DNA of 34,924 bases from Bacteroidaceae bacterium (GCA_017381015.1 JAFOCV010000065.1:1-34924), one strand, 5' to 3'; positions 17,425 to 26,371 are shown, counted from the first letter of the stretch. The notes: generated from the sequence alone by a model not told the origin. Numbers and translations are program-made.

Positions 17425-18188
17425 AGGACTTGATAGACATATTCCTTGTAGCAATAGTATTGTTCTTGGCCTACAAGTTGATGAAGAAGTCACGCTCGGT
17501 GAACATCTTCTATGGAGTACTTGTCTTCATTAGTCTCTGGATTCTGATTAGCAAGGTACTGGAGATGAAATTGCTGGGTGGTATCCTTGACCAATTGGTA
17601 AGCGTGGGCGGTATTGCCATCATCATACTTTTCCAGGAAGAGATACGTCATTTCTTCTATACTTTGGGAACCCATGAAAGGGTAAGCAAACTGTTGCGCT
17701 TCTTCAAGCCCAAGGAAGCTACTAACCTCGACGAGGATTATCGTTACGACAGGGATACAATTATGCCCATTCTTATGGCCTGTCTTAACATGAGCAAACA
17801 GAAGACTGGTGCTCTGATAGTGATGCAAAACGACCTTCCGCTGGGAGATTTCATCAGAACTGGTGAACGCATCGAAGCTAAGATTTCCCAGCGATTGATA
17901 GAAAATATATTTTTCAAGAATTCGCCTCTGCATGATGGTGCAATGATAATATCCAGCGGACAAGTTACTGCCGCCGCGTGCATCTTGCCCATCAGTCATG
18001 ATTTGGATATTCCCAAGGAGTTTGGTCTCCGACATCGTGCAGCACGTGGAATAAGCAAGGAAACTGATGCTTTGGCCATAGTGGTGAGTGAGGAAACGGG
18101 TGGTATTACAGCCTCGTACAATAATGAATATATGCCTCATGTAGATGCTGAGCATCTGGAGAGAATCCTGATGAGGGGAAAGTTTTGA
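17406..18188 (+). CDS. cdaA: Diadenylate cyclase, membrane type (CdaA/DacA)
   Basis: Makes cyclic di-AMP from two ATP. Residues ~8-80 include three hydrophobic segments that anchor it in the inner membrane, followed by a short basic linker (KLLRFFKPK). The DAC catalytic domain has PLHDGAMII (D177-G178-A179) and GLRHRAARGIS (R209-H-R-A-A), the two signatures of the family, then VVSEETGGI. The length of 260 residues is near the norm of ~270. Overlap with folP rather than with cdaR/glmM is, as I recall, the usual Bacteroidales arrangement. A heptamer repeat begins directly at the stop codon. Confidence 0.93.
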   Translation: MLDFGLKDLIDIFLVAIVLFLAYKLMKKSRSVNIFYGVLVFISLWILISKVLEMKLLGGILDQLVSVGGIAIIILFQEEIRHFFYTLGTHERVSKLLRFFKPKEATNLDEDYRYDRDTIMPILMACLNMSKQKTGALIVMQNDLPLGDFIRTGERIEAKISQRLIENIFFKNSPLHDGAMIISSGQVTAAACILPISHDLDIPKEFGLRHRAARGISKETDALAIVVSEETGGITASYNNEYMPHVDAEHLERILMRGKF

Positions 18189-18277
18189 AAACTGAAAACG
18201 GAAAACTGAAAACGGAAAGGTGAAATCTGAAAGCGGAAATCGGAAAACTAAAATCGGAAAATGCAAATCTGATTGCT
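18187..18277. repeat. Heptamer tandem array after cdaA
   Basis: Twelve consecutive 7-base units of the form GAAAAC(T/G), later GAAATC(T/G), fill 18187-18270 and overlap the last base or two of the cdaA stop codon; a thirteenth, GATTGCT, follows. The first four alternate GAAAACT and GAAAACG exactly. The gap to pta (173 bases) holds nothing else I can identify except an AT-rich stretch likely to contain the pta promoter. Confidence 0.8.
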
Positions 18278-18361
18278 CGGACAGTTCTGATTACTCTGGA
18301 AACCCCAAATATCACCTCAATTGAATAGAAAGTTATAAACAATTTAAAAATATCTACGAAT

Positions 18362-19372
18362 ATGTCACAGTTAATGCAACAAATCATTGCTCGTGCTCAA
18401 CAGAACAAGCAACGTATCGTATTGCCTGAGAGTTTGGAAGAGCGTACATTGACCGCAGCCGACATGTCTTTGCGTGATGGCTTAGCAGAAATCATTCTTA
18501 TTGGTAATCCTGATGAAATCTTTGCGCTTGGCGAGAAGTTGGGTTTGACCAATCTGGACAAGGCTATCATCATCGATCCCGCTACCAGCGAGAAGACCGA
18601 GGAGTATGCCCAGCTTTTGTTTGAATTGCGTAAGAACAAGGGTCTTACTATCGAGAAGGCTCGTCAGTTAGTACTTGATCCCTTGTATTTCGGTTGTTTG
18701 ATTATCAAGAGTGGCGATGCTGATGGTCAGATTTCTGGTGCTCTCAGCACTACTGGCGACACTCTGCGTCCAGCTCTTCAGATTATCAAGTGTGCACCTG
18801 GTATCAGTTGCGTGAGCGGTGCTATGCTTATGATTACCGACAAGCCCGAGTATGGCGAGAATGGTGTATTGGTGATTGGCGACGTAGCCGTTACCCCCGT
18901 GCCCGATGCCAGCCAGTTGGCTCAGATTGCTGTATGTACAGCTCAGACAGCTAAGAGCGTAGCAGGTTTTGCTGATCCCCGTGTGGCTATGCTTAGCTTC
19001 AGCACCAAGGGCAGTGCAAAGCATGAGGTGGTAGACAAGGTTATCGAAGCTACACGTTTGGCTCACGAGCTAGATCCCGAATTGAAAGTTGATGGCGAGT
19101 TGCAGGCAGATGCAGCCCTAGTGCCCTCAGTAGGCGAGAAGAAGTGCCCTGGTAGCCCCATTGCAGGTCATGCCAATGTACTTATCGCTCCCTCTCTCGA
19201 GGTTGGTAATATCGGTTACAAGCTCGTTCAGCGTCTGGCTGGTGCTGATGCTATTGGCCCCATCCTTCAGGGTATTGCACGTCCTGTCAACGACTTGTCT
19301 CGTGGTTGCTCAGTGGATGATATCTACAAGATGGTAGCCATAACCGCTTGCCAGGCAATGGATGCAAAGTAA
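18362..19372 (+). CDS. pta: Phosphate acetyltransferase (Pta, short form)
   Basis: Converts acetyl-CoA and phosphate to acetyl phosphate. The 336 residues consist of the PTA_PTB catalytic domain only, without the N-terminal regulatory part of long Pta proteins. Recognisable blocks are RIVLPESLEERTL near the start, SGDADGQISGALSTTGDTLRPALQII, ISCVSGAMLMI, PVPDASQLAQIA and the C-terminal VDGELQADAALVP, LIAPSLEVGNIGYKLVQRL and GPILQGIARPVNDLSRGCS, which match short Pta proteins and not phosphate butyryltransferase. It precedes ackA by 58 bases, the classic acetate-producing pair. Confidence 0.95.
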   Translation: MSQLMQQIIARAQQNKQRIVLPESLEERTLTAADMSLRDGLAEIILIGNPDEIFALGEKLGLTNLDKAIIIDPATSEKTEEYAQLLFELRKNKGLTIEKARQLVLDPLYFGCLIIKSGDADGQISGALSTTGDTLRPALQIIKCAPGISCVSGAMLMITDKPEYGENGVLVIGDVAVTPVPDASQLAQIAVCTAQTAKSVAGFADPRVAMLSFSTKGSAKHEVVDKVIEATRLAHELDPELKVDGELQADAALVPSVGEKKCPGSPIAGHANVLIAPSLEVGNIGYKLVQRLAGADAIGPILQGIARPVNDLSRGCSVDDIYKMVAITACQAMDAK

Positions 19373-19430
19373 TATTCTTTTGATGAAGAAAAAAGACGAA
19401 TAATATTTTAAAATAGGAAAAAACAGAATT

Positions 19431-20621
19431 ATGAAGATTCTTGTATTGAACTGCGGAAGTTCATCTATCAAGTACGCTCTTTATAACATGGACGACCAGA
19501 GCGTAATTACAAGTGGAGGTATCGAGAAGATTGGTTTGCCTGATAGCTGTATCATCGTTAAGCTTAATGGTGAGAAATACAAGATGGAGCGCCCCATCGA
19601 AGAGCATACCGCTGGTGTACAGTGGATATTTGAGGTGCTTACTACTGGCGACTATGCAGTATTGAATAGCCTTGAAGAGTTGGACGCTGTGGGTCATCGT
19701 ATGGTACACGGTGGTGAGAAGTTCAATAAGTCAGTTATCCTCACTCCCGAGGTAATGGAAGCATTTACTGCTTGCAATGACTTGGCTCCTCTGCACAATC
19801 CTGCCAACATCAAAGGTGTAAATGCCGTTAGCGCCCTATTGCCCAATATTACTCAGGTGGGTGTATTTGATACAGCCTTCCATCAGACAATGCCCGATTA
19901 TGCTTATATGTACGCTCTTCCCTACGAGTTGTACGAGAAGTATGGCGTTCGTCGTTATGGCTTCCATGGTACCAGCCATCGCTACGTTTCAAAGCGTGTG
20001 TGCGACTTCCTTGGTTGCGGTGTAGAGGGCAAGAAGATCATTACCTGCCACATTGGTAATGGTGCTTCTATTGCAGCTGTCAAGGACGGCAAGTGCGTAG
20101 ACACTAGCATGGGTCTTACTCCCCTTGAGGGCTTGGTAATGGGTACTCGTAGCGGTGACGTAGATGCAGGTGCAGTGACCTTCATTATGGACAAGCTAGG
20201 TTTGGATAGCAAGGGCGTGTCTGACTTGTTGAACAAGAAGTCTGGTCTTGCAGGTATCAGCTGTCTCTCTAGCGACTATCGCGATGTAGTAGCTGCTATT
20301 GCTGAGGGTAATGACAAGTGCCGCCTGGCTAAGGATATGTACATGTATCGCATCAAGAAGTACATTGGTCAGTATGCTGCTGCTATGGGTGGTGTGGATA
20401 TCATCCTCTTCACTGGTGGTGCTGGTGAGAATCAGTGGGAAGTTCGCGAGCTGACACTTGAAGGTCTGGAGTTCATGGGTGTTAAGATGGATCACGAGAA
20501 GAATCGTGCATGCCGTGCTACAGAGGCAGTTCTTTCAGCCGACGATTCAAAGGTAACCGTATGTTGCATACCCACCGATGAGGAGTTGATGATTGCTCTC
20601 GACACTCAAGCTCTTTGCTAA
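19431..20621 (+). CDS. ackA: Acetate kinase (AckA)
   Basis: Transfers phosphate from acetyl phosphate to ADP, giving ATP and acetate in fermentation. The 396 residues carry NCGSSSIKYALY at 7-18 (phosphate-binding), GHRMVHGGEKF with the substrate arginine, GVFDTAFHQTMP with the catalytic aspartate, YGFHGTSHRYVS with the histidine involved in phosphoryl transfer, CHIGNGASIAAV, GTRSGDVDAG and FTGGAGENQWEVR. Length is standard. Transcribed with pta and followed by a clear terminator. Confidence 0.96.
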   Translation: MKILVLNCGSSSIKYALYNMDDQSVITSGGIEKIGLPDSCIIVKLNGEKYKMERPIEEHTAGVQWIFEVLTTGDYAVLNSLEELDAVGHRMVHGGEKFNKSVILTPEVMEAFTACNDLAPLHNPANIKGVNAVSALLPNITQVGVFDTAFHQTMPDYAYMYALPYELYEKYGVRRYGFHGTSHRYVSKRVCDFLGCGVEGKKIITCHIGNGASIAAVKDGKCVDTSMGLTPLEGLVMGTRSGDVDAGAVTFIMDKLGLDSKGVSDLLNKKSGLAGISCLSSDYRDVVAAIAEGNDKCRLAKDMYMYRIKKYIGQYAAAMGGVDIILFTGGAGENQWEVRELTLEGLEFMGVKMDHEKNRACRATEAVLSADDSKVTVCCIPTDEELMIALDTQALC

Positions 20622-20636
20622 TCTAATATAACCAAA

Positions 20637-20696
20637 CGGAACCGATTTCTGAGGCTGGGCATCTTTCCTCCTCAATTCGGTTCCGCTTGTTTTTTC
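20637..20696 (+). terminator. Intrinsic terminator of pta-ackA
   Basis: CGGAACCGA (20637-20645) pairs with TCGGTTCCG (20677-20685); an inner TGAGG/CCTCA pair extends the stem. A run of six or seven T follows at about 20690-20696. Confidence 0.88.
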
Positions 20697-20741
20697 TACT
20701 AAAGAAAAGTAATTTTCATCACCTAATAATATTGTTCAACC

Positions 20742-21632
20742 ATGAATTACATTATCGAAAACGAATATCTTCAGGTTACTATCGCCTCTCTGGGTGCCGA
20801 GGTAATCAGTGTTGTTGACAAGGAGACAGGCAAGCAACTATGGTGGGATGCCAACCCCGAGTATTGGGCAGGATATTCTCCCATTCTCTTCCCCGCCTGT
20901 GGTGGTTTGTGGAATGGTGAATACAAGTATCATGGCAAGACCTACAAGATGGTCAAGCACGGTTTTGTGCGCATGATGGAGTTTACTCCCGTGGGCGAGG
21001 CTCAGTACGGCAGTATGAGTTTTAGTGTGCAGGAGACAGAGGAAACCCTCCAGCAATATCCTTTTGCCTTCAATCTGACTATTACCTATACTCTTGATGG
21101 CAAGACTCTCCGTTGCAATGCCAGTGTGTCCAACCCCTCCGATACCGAGGTGCTGCATTATCAGATAGGTGGTCATCCAGCTATCATGCTGCCTGACTTT
21201 GAAAAGGGTGCCGAGGTGGTAGGTTACATGCGCCCCGAACCTCAGGATGGTATCAGCGTGGTACGTGCCAGCGAGCAGGGTTGCTTTGGCGGCGAGCGCT
21301 ATCTGGTGCCTCAGACCGAGGAAGGTCTTATCCCTATCTGCGTAGATACCTTCCACAACGAGGCTCTTATCTTTGATAAGTATCAGGTTAAGGCTATGAC
21401 CTTGCTACGCACTGATAAAGAGACAGAAATCTGTCGCATCACCCACGGCGCACCCGTATTGCTGGTATGGCAGATGACCGACCTTCTGTGCCCTTACGTA
21501 TGTGTGGAACCATGGTATGGTATGCCTGACCGTATTGGGTATAGTGTGGAGCTGGACATCCGTCCTTACTCTCAGCATGCTATGCCTGGTCAGGTGTCTG
21601 TGCACAACCTGTGGGATATCCAGTTTTGCTAA
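20742..21632 (+). CDS. Aldose 1-epimerase family protein (LacX-like)
   Basis: Galactose-mutarotase-fold protein of 296 residues. LFPACGGLWNGEYKYHGKTYKMVKHGFVR supplies the conserved arginine/histidine neighbourhood (KHGFVR), YQIGGHPAIMLP the second histidine, and VCVEPWYGMPD the catalytic glutamate. These correspond to the LacX/YeaD-like branch, not to classical GalM, so the sugar substrate is not known. No signal peptide, so cytoplasmic. It follows the pta-ackA terminator and precedes a 189-base gap with a nonamer array; no sugar operon surrounds it. Confidence 0.85.
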   Translation: MNYIIENEYLQVTIASLGAEVISVVDKETGKQLWWDANPEYWAGYSPILFPACGGLWNGEYKYHGKTYKMVKHGFVRMMEFTPVGEAQYGSMSFSVQETEETLQQYPFAFNLTITYTLDGKTLRCNASVSNPSDTEVLHYQIGGHPAIMLPDFEKGAEVVGYMRPEPQDGISVVRASEQGCFGGERYLVPQTEEGLIPICVDTFHNEALIFDKYQVKAMTLLRTDKETEICRITHGAPVLLVWQMTDLLCPYVCVEPWYGMPDRIGYSVELDIRPYSQHAMPGQVSVHNLWDIQFC

Positions 21633-21678
21633 TGTCTTTCGCTGAATAGCTAGATGTAGGTGGTGGGCAGTATCTTCC

Positions 21679-21772
21679 GAGTAATCTGAATATTCTGAGT
21701 ATTCTGAGTAATCCGAGTATTCTGAGCAGTCCGAAAATTCCGAGTAATCCGAACAATCGGAATCGGACAATC
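21679..21772. repeat. Nonamer tandem array before cstA
   Basis: Nine 9-base units of the form GAGTAATCT, GAATATTCT, GAGTATTCT, GAGTAATCC and so on fill 21679-21759, followed by a related remnant to 21772. The minus strand reads as a Ser/Asp/Tyr/Glu repeat only because the unit is a multiple of 3. It lies 50 bases before cstA, where the promoter or leader should be. Confidence 0.8.
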
Positions 21773-21821
21773 AACCGGCTCTGATGATACTGCTCATCTG
21801 CTCATCCGCTTTTATTCAACT

Positions 21822-23273
21822 ATGATTACGTTCCTTGTATGTTTGGTCGCCTTGGTGATAGCATATTTCACTTACGGCAGGTATTTGGAGAAGGTATGCG
21901 AGATTGATGCCAATAATCCCGTTCCTTCCAAGACACATTACGATGGTGTGGATTATCTTCCTCTGCCAAGATGGAAAATATTCCTCATCCAGTTGCTCAA
22001 TATAGCTGGCCTAGGTCCCATCTTTGGAGCTCTTTTAGGTGCAGCTTACGGCCCCGTGGCTTTTCTTTGGATAACCTTTGGAGGTATCTTTATTGGAGCT
22101 ATGCATGATTTTGTGGCAGGTGTTATTTCTCTGAAGATGTCGGGACTCAGCTTGCCAGAAATCATAGGTAAATACCTGGGCAATGGTACACGTTCCTTTA
22201 TGCGTGTGGCCACTCTCCTGCTGATGGTGCTGGTGGGTGCCGTCTTCATGTCGCAACCGGCCGAATTGATTGCTGCCAATATATCAATTCCTGCGCTGGA
22301 AACACCCATGTCAGAGCTCATGAGTTGGGAGGTCTTCCTTGTTCTCATGCTCATTTTACTCTATTATGTTTTGGCTACTGTTATGCCCATAGACAAGATA
22401 ATAGGTCGTTTTTACCCTATCTTTGGCATGGCTGTCCTGCTGATGGCTGTTGCCATTTTCTTTGCCTTGATACTGAATACAGATAAATACATCATACCCG
22501 AACTCACCTCGTTGCGCAACTATAATGCCAATGCGGACAAGTTTCCCATCGTGCCCATGCTGTTCATTACCATTGCATGCGGAGCCATATCCGGTTTTCA
22601 TTCCACCCAGTCGCCCGTGATGGCGCGCTGTATGACCAATGAGAAGCAGAGCCGTTCCATCTTCTACGGTGCTATGATTACGGAGAGTATCATAGCTCTC
22701 ATCTGGGCAGCTATAGCCATGGCGTTTTGGGGTGGAGCGCAGGGATTAAACGAAGCTATTGCTCAATACGGAGGTAGTGCAGCACGAATGGTAAACATTA
22801 TCTCTGCCGAGACATTGGGCAAGTACATTTCACCCTTTGTTGTGGTGGGCGTGGTGGCTTGTGCTATCACCTCGGGCGATACAGCCTTTCGTTCGGCTCG
22901 CCTGATAGCCGCAGATATGTTTGGTATTTCTCAGGCGGGACTGCTCAAGCGCGTGCTGGTGTCTTTGCCCTTGTTTATGATAGGTATGCTCATCATCTTT
23001 GCTTTGCCATTCCAGACTATCTGGAGCTACTTTGCATGGATGAATCAGTCTCTGGCGGCCATCACCCTATGGTGCATTGCCGTATATCTTCGCAAGCACG
23101 GTAAACCTCTGCTTATAGGTCTTCTGCCAGCCGTGTTCATGACCTATGTCTGCTCTTCCTACGTATTCGTATCCCCCATGTTGATGGGTATAGAAAATCG
23201 TATTCTGGCTTACCTGCTGGGCGGAATACTGACTCTGTTGATTACCGCATTGGCATATCGTAAGATAAAGTAA
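21822..23273 (+). CDS. cstA: Carbon starvation protein A family transporter (CstA)
   Basis: Inner-membrane protein of 483 residues with about 13 hydrophobic segments. VDYLPLPRWKIFLIQLLNIAGLGPIFGALLGA and GAISGFHSTQSPVMARC are CstA signatures; the latter region is thought to bind substrate. It is shorter than the ~700 residues of E. coli CstA and lacks its extended C-terminal part, which is usual for Bacteroidales members. Family members import pyruvate or peptides; which applies here cannot be told from sequence. The sulfatase gene starts 83 bases downstream, but a functional link is not evident. Confidence 0.9.
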   Translation: MITFLVCLVALVIAYFTYGRYLEKVCEIDANNPVPSKTHYDGVDYLPLPRWKIFLIQLLNIAGLGPIFGALLGAAYGPVAFLWITFGGIFIGAMHDFVAGVISLKMSGLSLPEIIGKYLGNGTRSFMRVATLLLMVLVGAVFMSQPAELIAANISIPALETPMSELMSWEVFLVLMLILLYYVLATVMPIDKIIGRFYPIFGMAVLLMAVAIFFALILNTDKYIIPELTSLRNYNANADKFPIVPMLFITIACGAISGFHSTQSPVMARCMTNEKQSRSIFYGAMITESIIALIWAAIAMAFWGGAQGLNEAIAQYGGSAARMVNIISAETLGKYISPFVVVGVVACAITSGDTAFRSARLIAADMFGISQAGLLKRVLVSLPLFMIGMLIIFALPFQTIWSYFAWMNQSLAAITLWCIAVYLRKHGKPLLIGLLPAVFMTYVCSSYVFVSPMLMGIENRILAYLLGGILTLLITALAYRKIK

Positions 23274-23356
23274 TCTGACCTTTCGTAAATCACTGAAATG
23301 GTATAGCACAATGCGAGAGTATCTTTTATTTTGATAACCTGAAATATATACATACT

Positions 23357-25573
23357 ATGACAAAAATTAGACAATTGATGATGGCGGCCATGGGCCTCTT
23401 GCCAGTGGCAGGAGGTACGGCGATGGCGCAAGGACAGTCGCAGAGAGAGGCTAGTTCTGAGTGCAGTAGGCCCAATATCATCTTCATCATGTGCGACGAT
23501 ATGGGTTATGGTGACCTTGGTTGCTATGGTCAGCAACGCATCGAAACTCCCAATCTTGACCGTATGGCCAGTCAGGGTATGCGTTTCACTCAGGCATATG
23601 CAGGTAGCCCCGTCAGTGCTCCATCGCGAGCATCGTTTATGACAGGTCAGCACACTGGTCACACCCACGTGCGTGGTAACAGAGAGTACTGGCGCTCTTC
23701 CTCCAGAGCCAACATGTATGGCAATAATGCCGACTATGCCCTCATAGGTCAGGAACCATATTTGATGAACCATAAAATCATCCCCGAGGTGATGAAGGAG
23801 GCTGGATATAATACAGGTATGTTTGGCAAGTGGGCTGGTGGTTATTATAATACCGATTACCCCAATACCTATCTGCTTGATGCCAAGGGCAATTCGGATA
23901 CCTCCAAGAGCGGACGAAGCAGTAGCGCTTCCCTGCCCAACAAGCGAGGCATTGATTGCTATTATGGTTATATATGCCAGTTCCAGGCGCATACGTATTA
24001 TCCCAATTTTCTGAATCGCTATGACCCCGAGAAGTATGGCGATGAGCACGTGGTAGTGGATGTACTGGAGGAGAATATCAAGCACAAGGCCGTCTCTACG
24101 GGTGACCGCGATTTTGAGAATCGTAGTCAATACACTAGCGACCTCATACACCAGTATGCTCTGGAGTGGATAGACCGACAGGCAGAGAAGGATGCTCCCT
24201 TCCTGGGTATCTTTACCTATACGCTCCCTCATGCCGAATTGTGGCAACCGCAGGACTCGCTCGTGGCCAAGTATAAGGAGAAGTTTAAAGGCCAGGATGG
24301 TGGCACCTGGGGCGGAGAATTTGCTTCATGGTACTATCGTGCTCCCAACAGACGTGCACAATTTGCCGCTATGATTAGCCGCCTGGATGCTCAGGTGGGC
24401 GAAATCTTTGAGAAACTGGAAGAGAAGGGCATTGCCGACAATACTCTGGTCATCTTTACCTCAGATAATGGTCCTCATACCGAGGGTGGTGCCGACCCCA
24501 CATGGTTCAATAGCAATGGAGGTTTGCAGGGTACCAAGCGTCAGACTCACGAGGGTGGTGTGCGAGTGCCTTTCATAGCAAAGGGGCCTGGAGTGCCTGC
24601 AGGTGTGGTGAACGACCATCAGTTGGCATTCTACGATATTATGCCCACCCTGCTCGATTATGCCGGACAAGACGGAAGTGCATATAGTTTGAAGTCAAGT
24701 ACTGACGAGCATTGCTATGACGGAATCTCCTTCTATAATACTCTCGTTGGCAATGATGCCGAACAGGAGAAGCACGAATTCCTCTACTGGGAGTTTCATG
24801 AAACCAATCAGGTGGCTTTGCGTATGGGCAACTGGAAATTGGTGGCAAAGAGTGGTGTTCCTGCTCTGTACGACCTCTCCCAAGACCCTCATGAGGACAA
24901 CAATATTGCAGCACAGAACCCCAAGGTACTGCGTCAGATGCTGGAGATTATTCATCAGCAGCACACAACTAGCAGCTTGTTTAATGTGACCATGCCAGAG
25001 GTACCAGAGGATGATGGCTCGGAGGTGGTTACAACCGTACAGACAGACAAGCTATATACCCTGGAATGCCAGCCCAATGACGGACACTCCGCTCGTTTCA
25101 TTTCTGACAATGCCGGGTCGCTTAACGGACAAACGGCCAAGGGTACCAAGTTCCGCTTCGAAGCAGCTCCAGCTGGTGGCTATTACATCAAAAGTACGGT
25201 TTCTGGTAAGTATATCAATGCCAATGATGCCAAGACCGACATCAGTTTTGACAACGAACCCAAATCTTCGTGGACGCTTGGCCAACTCAGTAAGAACGAT
25301 GCCTATGTGTACTTTACTATTGGTGGCAACAAGTATCTGAACAATCATCAGGGTGGTGCAGATAATATGCGTCTGCCTACACATAATCCTATAGCTCAGA
25401 ACAACAAGTGCTCCCTGTGGACCCTGCGTCAATACGCTGACCAGGAGGAAACGGGCATCACCTCCGCCTCTTCTGAGCAGGGAAGTAGGGATGGCAAGTA
25501 CTTGCAAGACCAGGAAATCGTCATCATCAAGGACAATCAGAGATATAATCTCAAGGGACAGAGACTTAAATAG
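23357..25573 (+). CDS. Secreted Ser-type sulfatase with C-terminal accessory domain
   Basis: 738 residues. A Sec signal peptide occupies ~1-25. The sulfatase domain (~38-530) has the metal ligands CDDMGYGD (D47, D48), the modification motif SAPSRASFMTG with S87 to be oxidised to formylglycine, FTSDNGPH, and GTKRQTHEGGVRVPF. Ser in place of Cys means maturation by the radical-SAM enzyme anSME, not encoded in this window. Residues ~555-690 form an extra beta-rich domain with GGYYIKSTVSGKYIN and GNKYLNNHQG, possibly carbohydrate-binding. The last ~25 residues (from about GKYLQDQEIVIIKDNQRY) resemble the tail found on many Prevotella secreted proteins. Likely acts on sulfated host glycans; the exact substrate is unknown. 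Confidence 0.88.
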   Translation: MTKIRQLMMAAMGLLPVAGGTAMAQGQSQREASSECSRPNIIFIMCDDMGYGDLGCYGQQRIETPNLDRMASQGMRFTQAYAGSPVSAPSRASFMTGQHTGHTHVRGNREYWRSSSRANMYGNNADYALIGQEPYLMNHKIIPEVMKEAGYNTGMFGKWAGGYYNTDYPNTYLLDAKGNSDTSKSGRSSSASLPNKRGIDCYYGYICQFQAHTYYPNFLNRYDPEKYGDEHVVVDVLEENIKHKAVSTGDRDFENRSQYTSDLIHQYALEWIDRQAEKDAPFLGIFTYTLPHAELWQPQDSLVAKYKEKFKGQDGGTWGGEFASWYYRAPNRRAQFAAMISRLDAQVGEIFEKLEEKGIADNTLVIFTSDNGPHTEGGADPTWFNSNGGLQGTKRQTHEGGVRVPFIAKGPGVPAGVVNDHQLAFYDIMPTLLDYAGQDGSAYSLKSSTDEHCYDGISFYNTLVGNDAEQEKHEFLYWEFHETNQVALRMGNWKLVAKSGVPALYDLSQDPHEDNNIAAQNPKVLRQMLEIIHQQHTTSSLFNVTMPEVPEDDGSEVVTTVQTDKLYTLECQPNDGHSARFISDNAGSLNGQTAKGTKFRFEAAPAGGYYIKSTVSGKYINANDAKTDISFDNEPKSSWTLGQLSKNDAYVYFTIGGNKYLNNHQGGADNMRLPTHNPIAQNNKCSLWTLRQYADQEETGITSASSEQGSRDGKYLQDQEIVIIKDNQRYNLKGQRLK

Positions 25574-25747
25574 GTCATTCCTGGGCAGTGGTTTTGAGAA
25601 AAAAACCTATGAAATCGAGGATTTTTGAATGTTTATGTATATCTGATAGCGCGCCAGCTTGCCACATAGGTAGCTTGGCGCTTGCTATGTGGGGTATTAC
25701 CACACCTCCACTACTCACCCCTTAACGCTACAATTCCTAATCATTGC
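25574..25747. other. Sulfatase 3' region with hairpin
   Basis: CCACATAG (25662-25669) pairs with CTATGTGG (25685-25692) around a 15-base loop, and AACGCTACA (25724-25732) is the exact inverse of TGTAGCGTT, the first word of the following array (25748-25756). No T-run follows either stem. No coding sequence is visible. Confidence 0.45.
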
Positions 25748-26060
25748 TGTAGCGTTACATTCTGACATTCGCAGACTGCTAATGTCCCGTTGTAGCGTTA
25801 CATCCTGACATTCGCAGACTGTTAGAGTCCCGTTGTAGCGTTACATTCTGACATTCGCAGTCTGCTAGAGTCCCGTTGTAGCGTTACATTCAGACATTCG
25901 CAGTCTGCTAGAGTCCCGTTGTAGCGTTACATTCAGACATTCGCAGTCTGTTAGAGTCCCGTTGTAGCGTTACATTCAGACATTCGCAGACTGCTAGAGT
26001 CCCGTTGTAGCGTTACATTCTGACATTCGCAGACTGCTAAGGTCCCGTTGTAGCGTTACA
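25748..26060. repeat. 43-bp tandem array, seven full units plus a partial
   Basis: TGTAGCG recurs at 25748, 25791, 25834, 25877, 25920, 25963, 26006 and 26049, always 43 bases apart. Each unit has two small inverted words, TGTA-GCGT-TACA and GCAG-A-CTGC, and varies at a handful of positions only (T or A after ATTC, A or T inside the GCAG-CTGC word, C or T after it). The last partial unit ends in GTTGTA-GCGT-TACAAC, a 6-bp stem. Lies between the convergent sulfatase and SulP genes in an 863-base gap without a gene. There are no variable spacers, so it is not CRISPR. Confidence 0.92.
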
Positions 26061-26371
26061 ACGGCTACTTTATGGTCGTGCGATATTGCCTAATAAAAGG
26101 TGCATTTTCCAGAGCATATCTTATTTGTTTGAAAATTAACCCAACTTTAACTCTTTAAATTTTGTTTTCTTGCTACATAATCGTTTAGTTTAGTTTGATG
26201 TTAGTTTTGTGTCCTACAATGGAAATTAGAATACCGAACAACACACCCCAGTTTTGAATATCAGCAACTTAATTCATTTAGGTGTTATAAAAACATGCTG
26301 AAAATTTTTGAAAAATAATTTTTAGGGTGAAACTTGGATTAATTCCCTCATTCCTACATACATAAACGAAA
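26061..26371. other. AT-rich intergenic stretch without visible feature
   Basis: Rest of the gap between the 43-bp array and the SulP terminator. I see no open frame, no consensus promoter and no strong hairpin; a small RNA cannot be excluded. Confidence 0.4.

Noticed and set aside
21405-21770. Minus-strand frame with Ser-Asp-Tyr-Glu repeats
   Set aside because: Product of the 9-bp array read backwards and the antisense of the epimerase gene; no start signal or family match.
23210-24247. Long minus-strand frame of 345 codons
   Set aside because: Antisense to the sulfatase and the cstA end; the sulfatase frame has clear motifs, the antisense product has none.
25748-26060. Possible CRISPR array
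   Set aside because: The whole 43-bp unit is repeated with no variable spacers, and there are no cas genes in the window.
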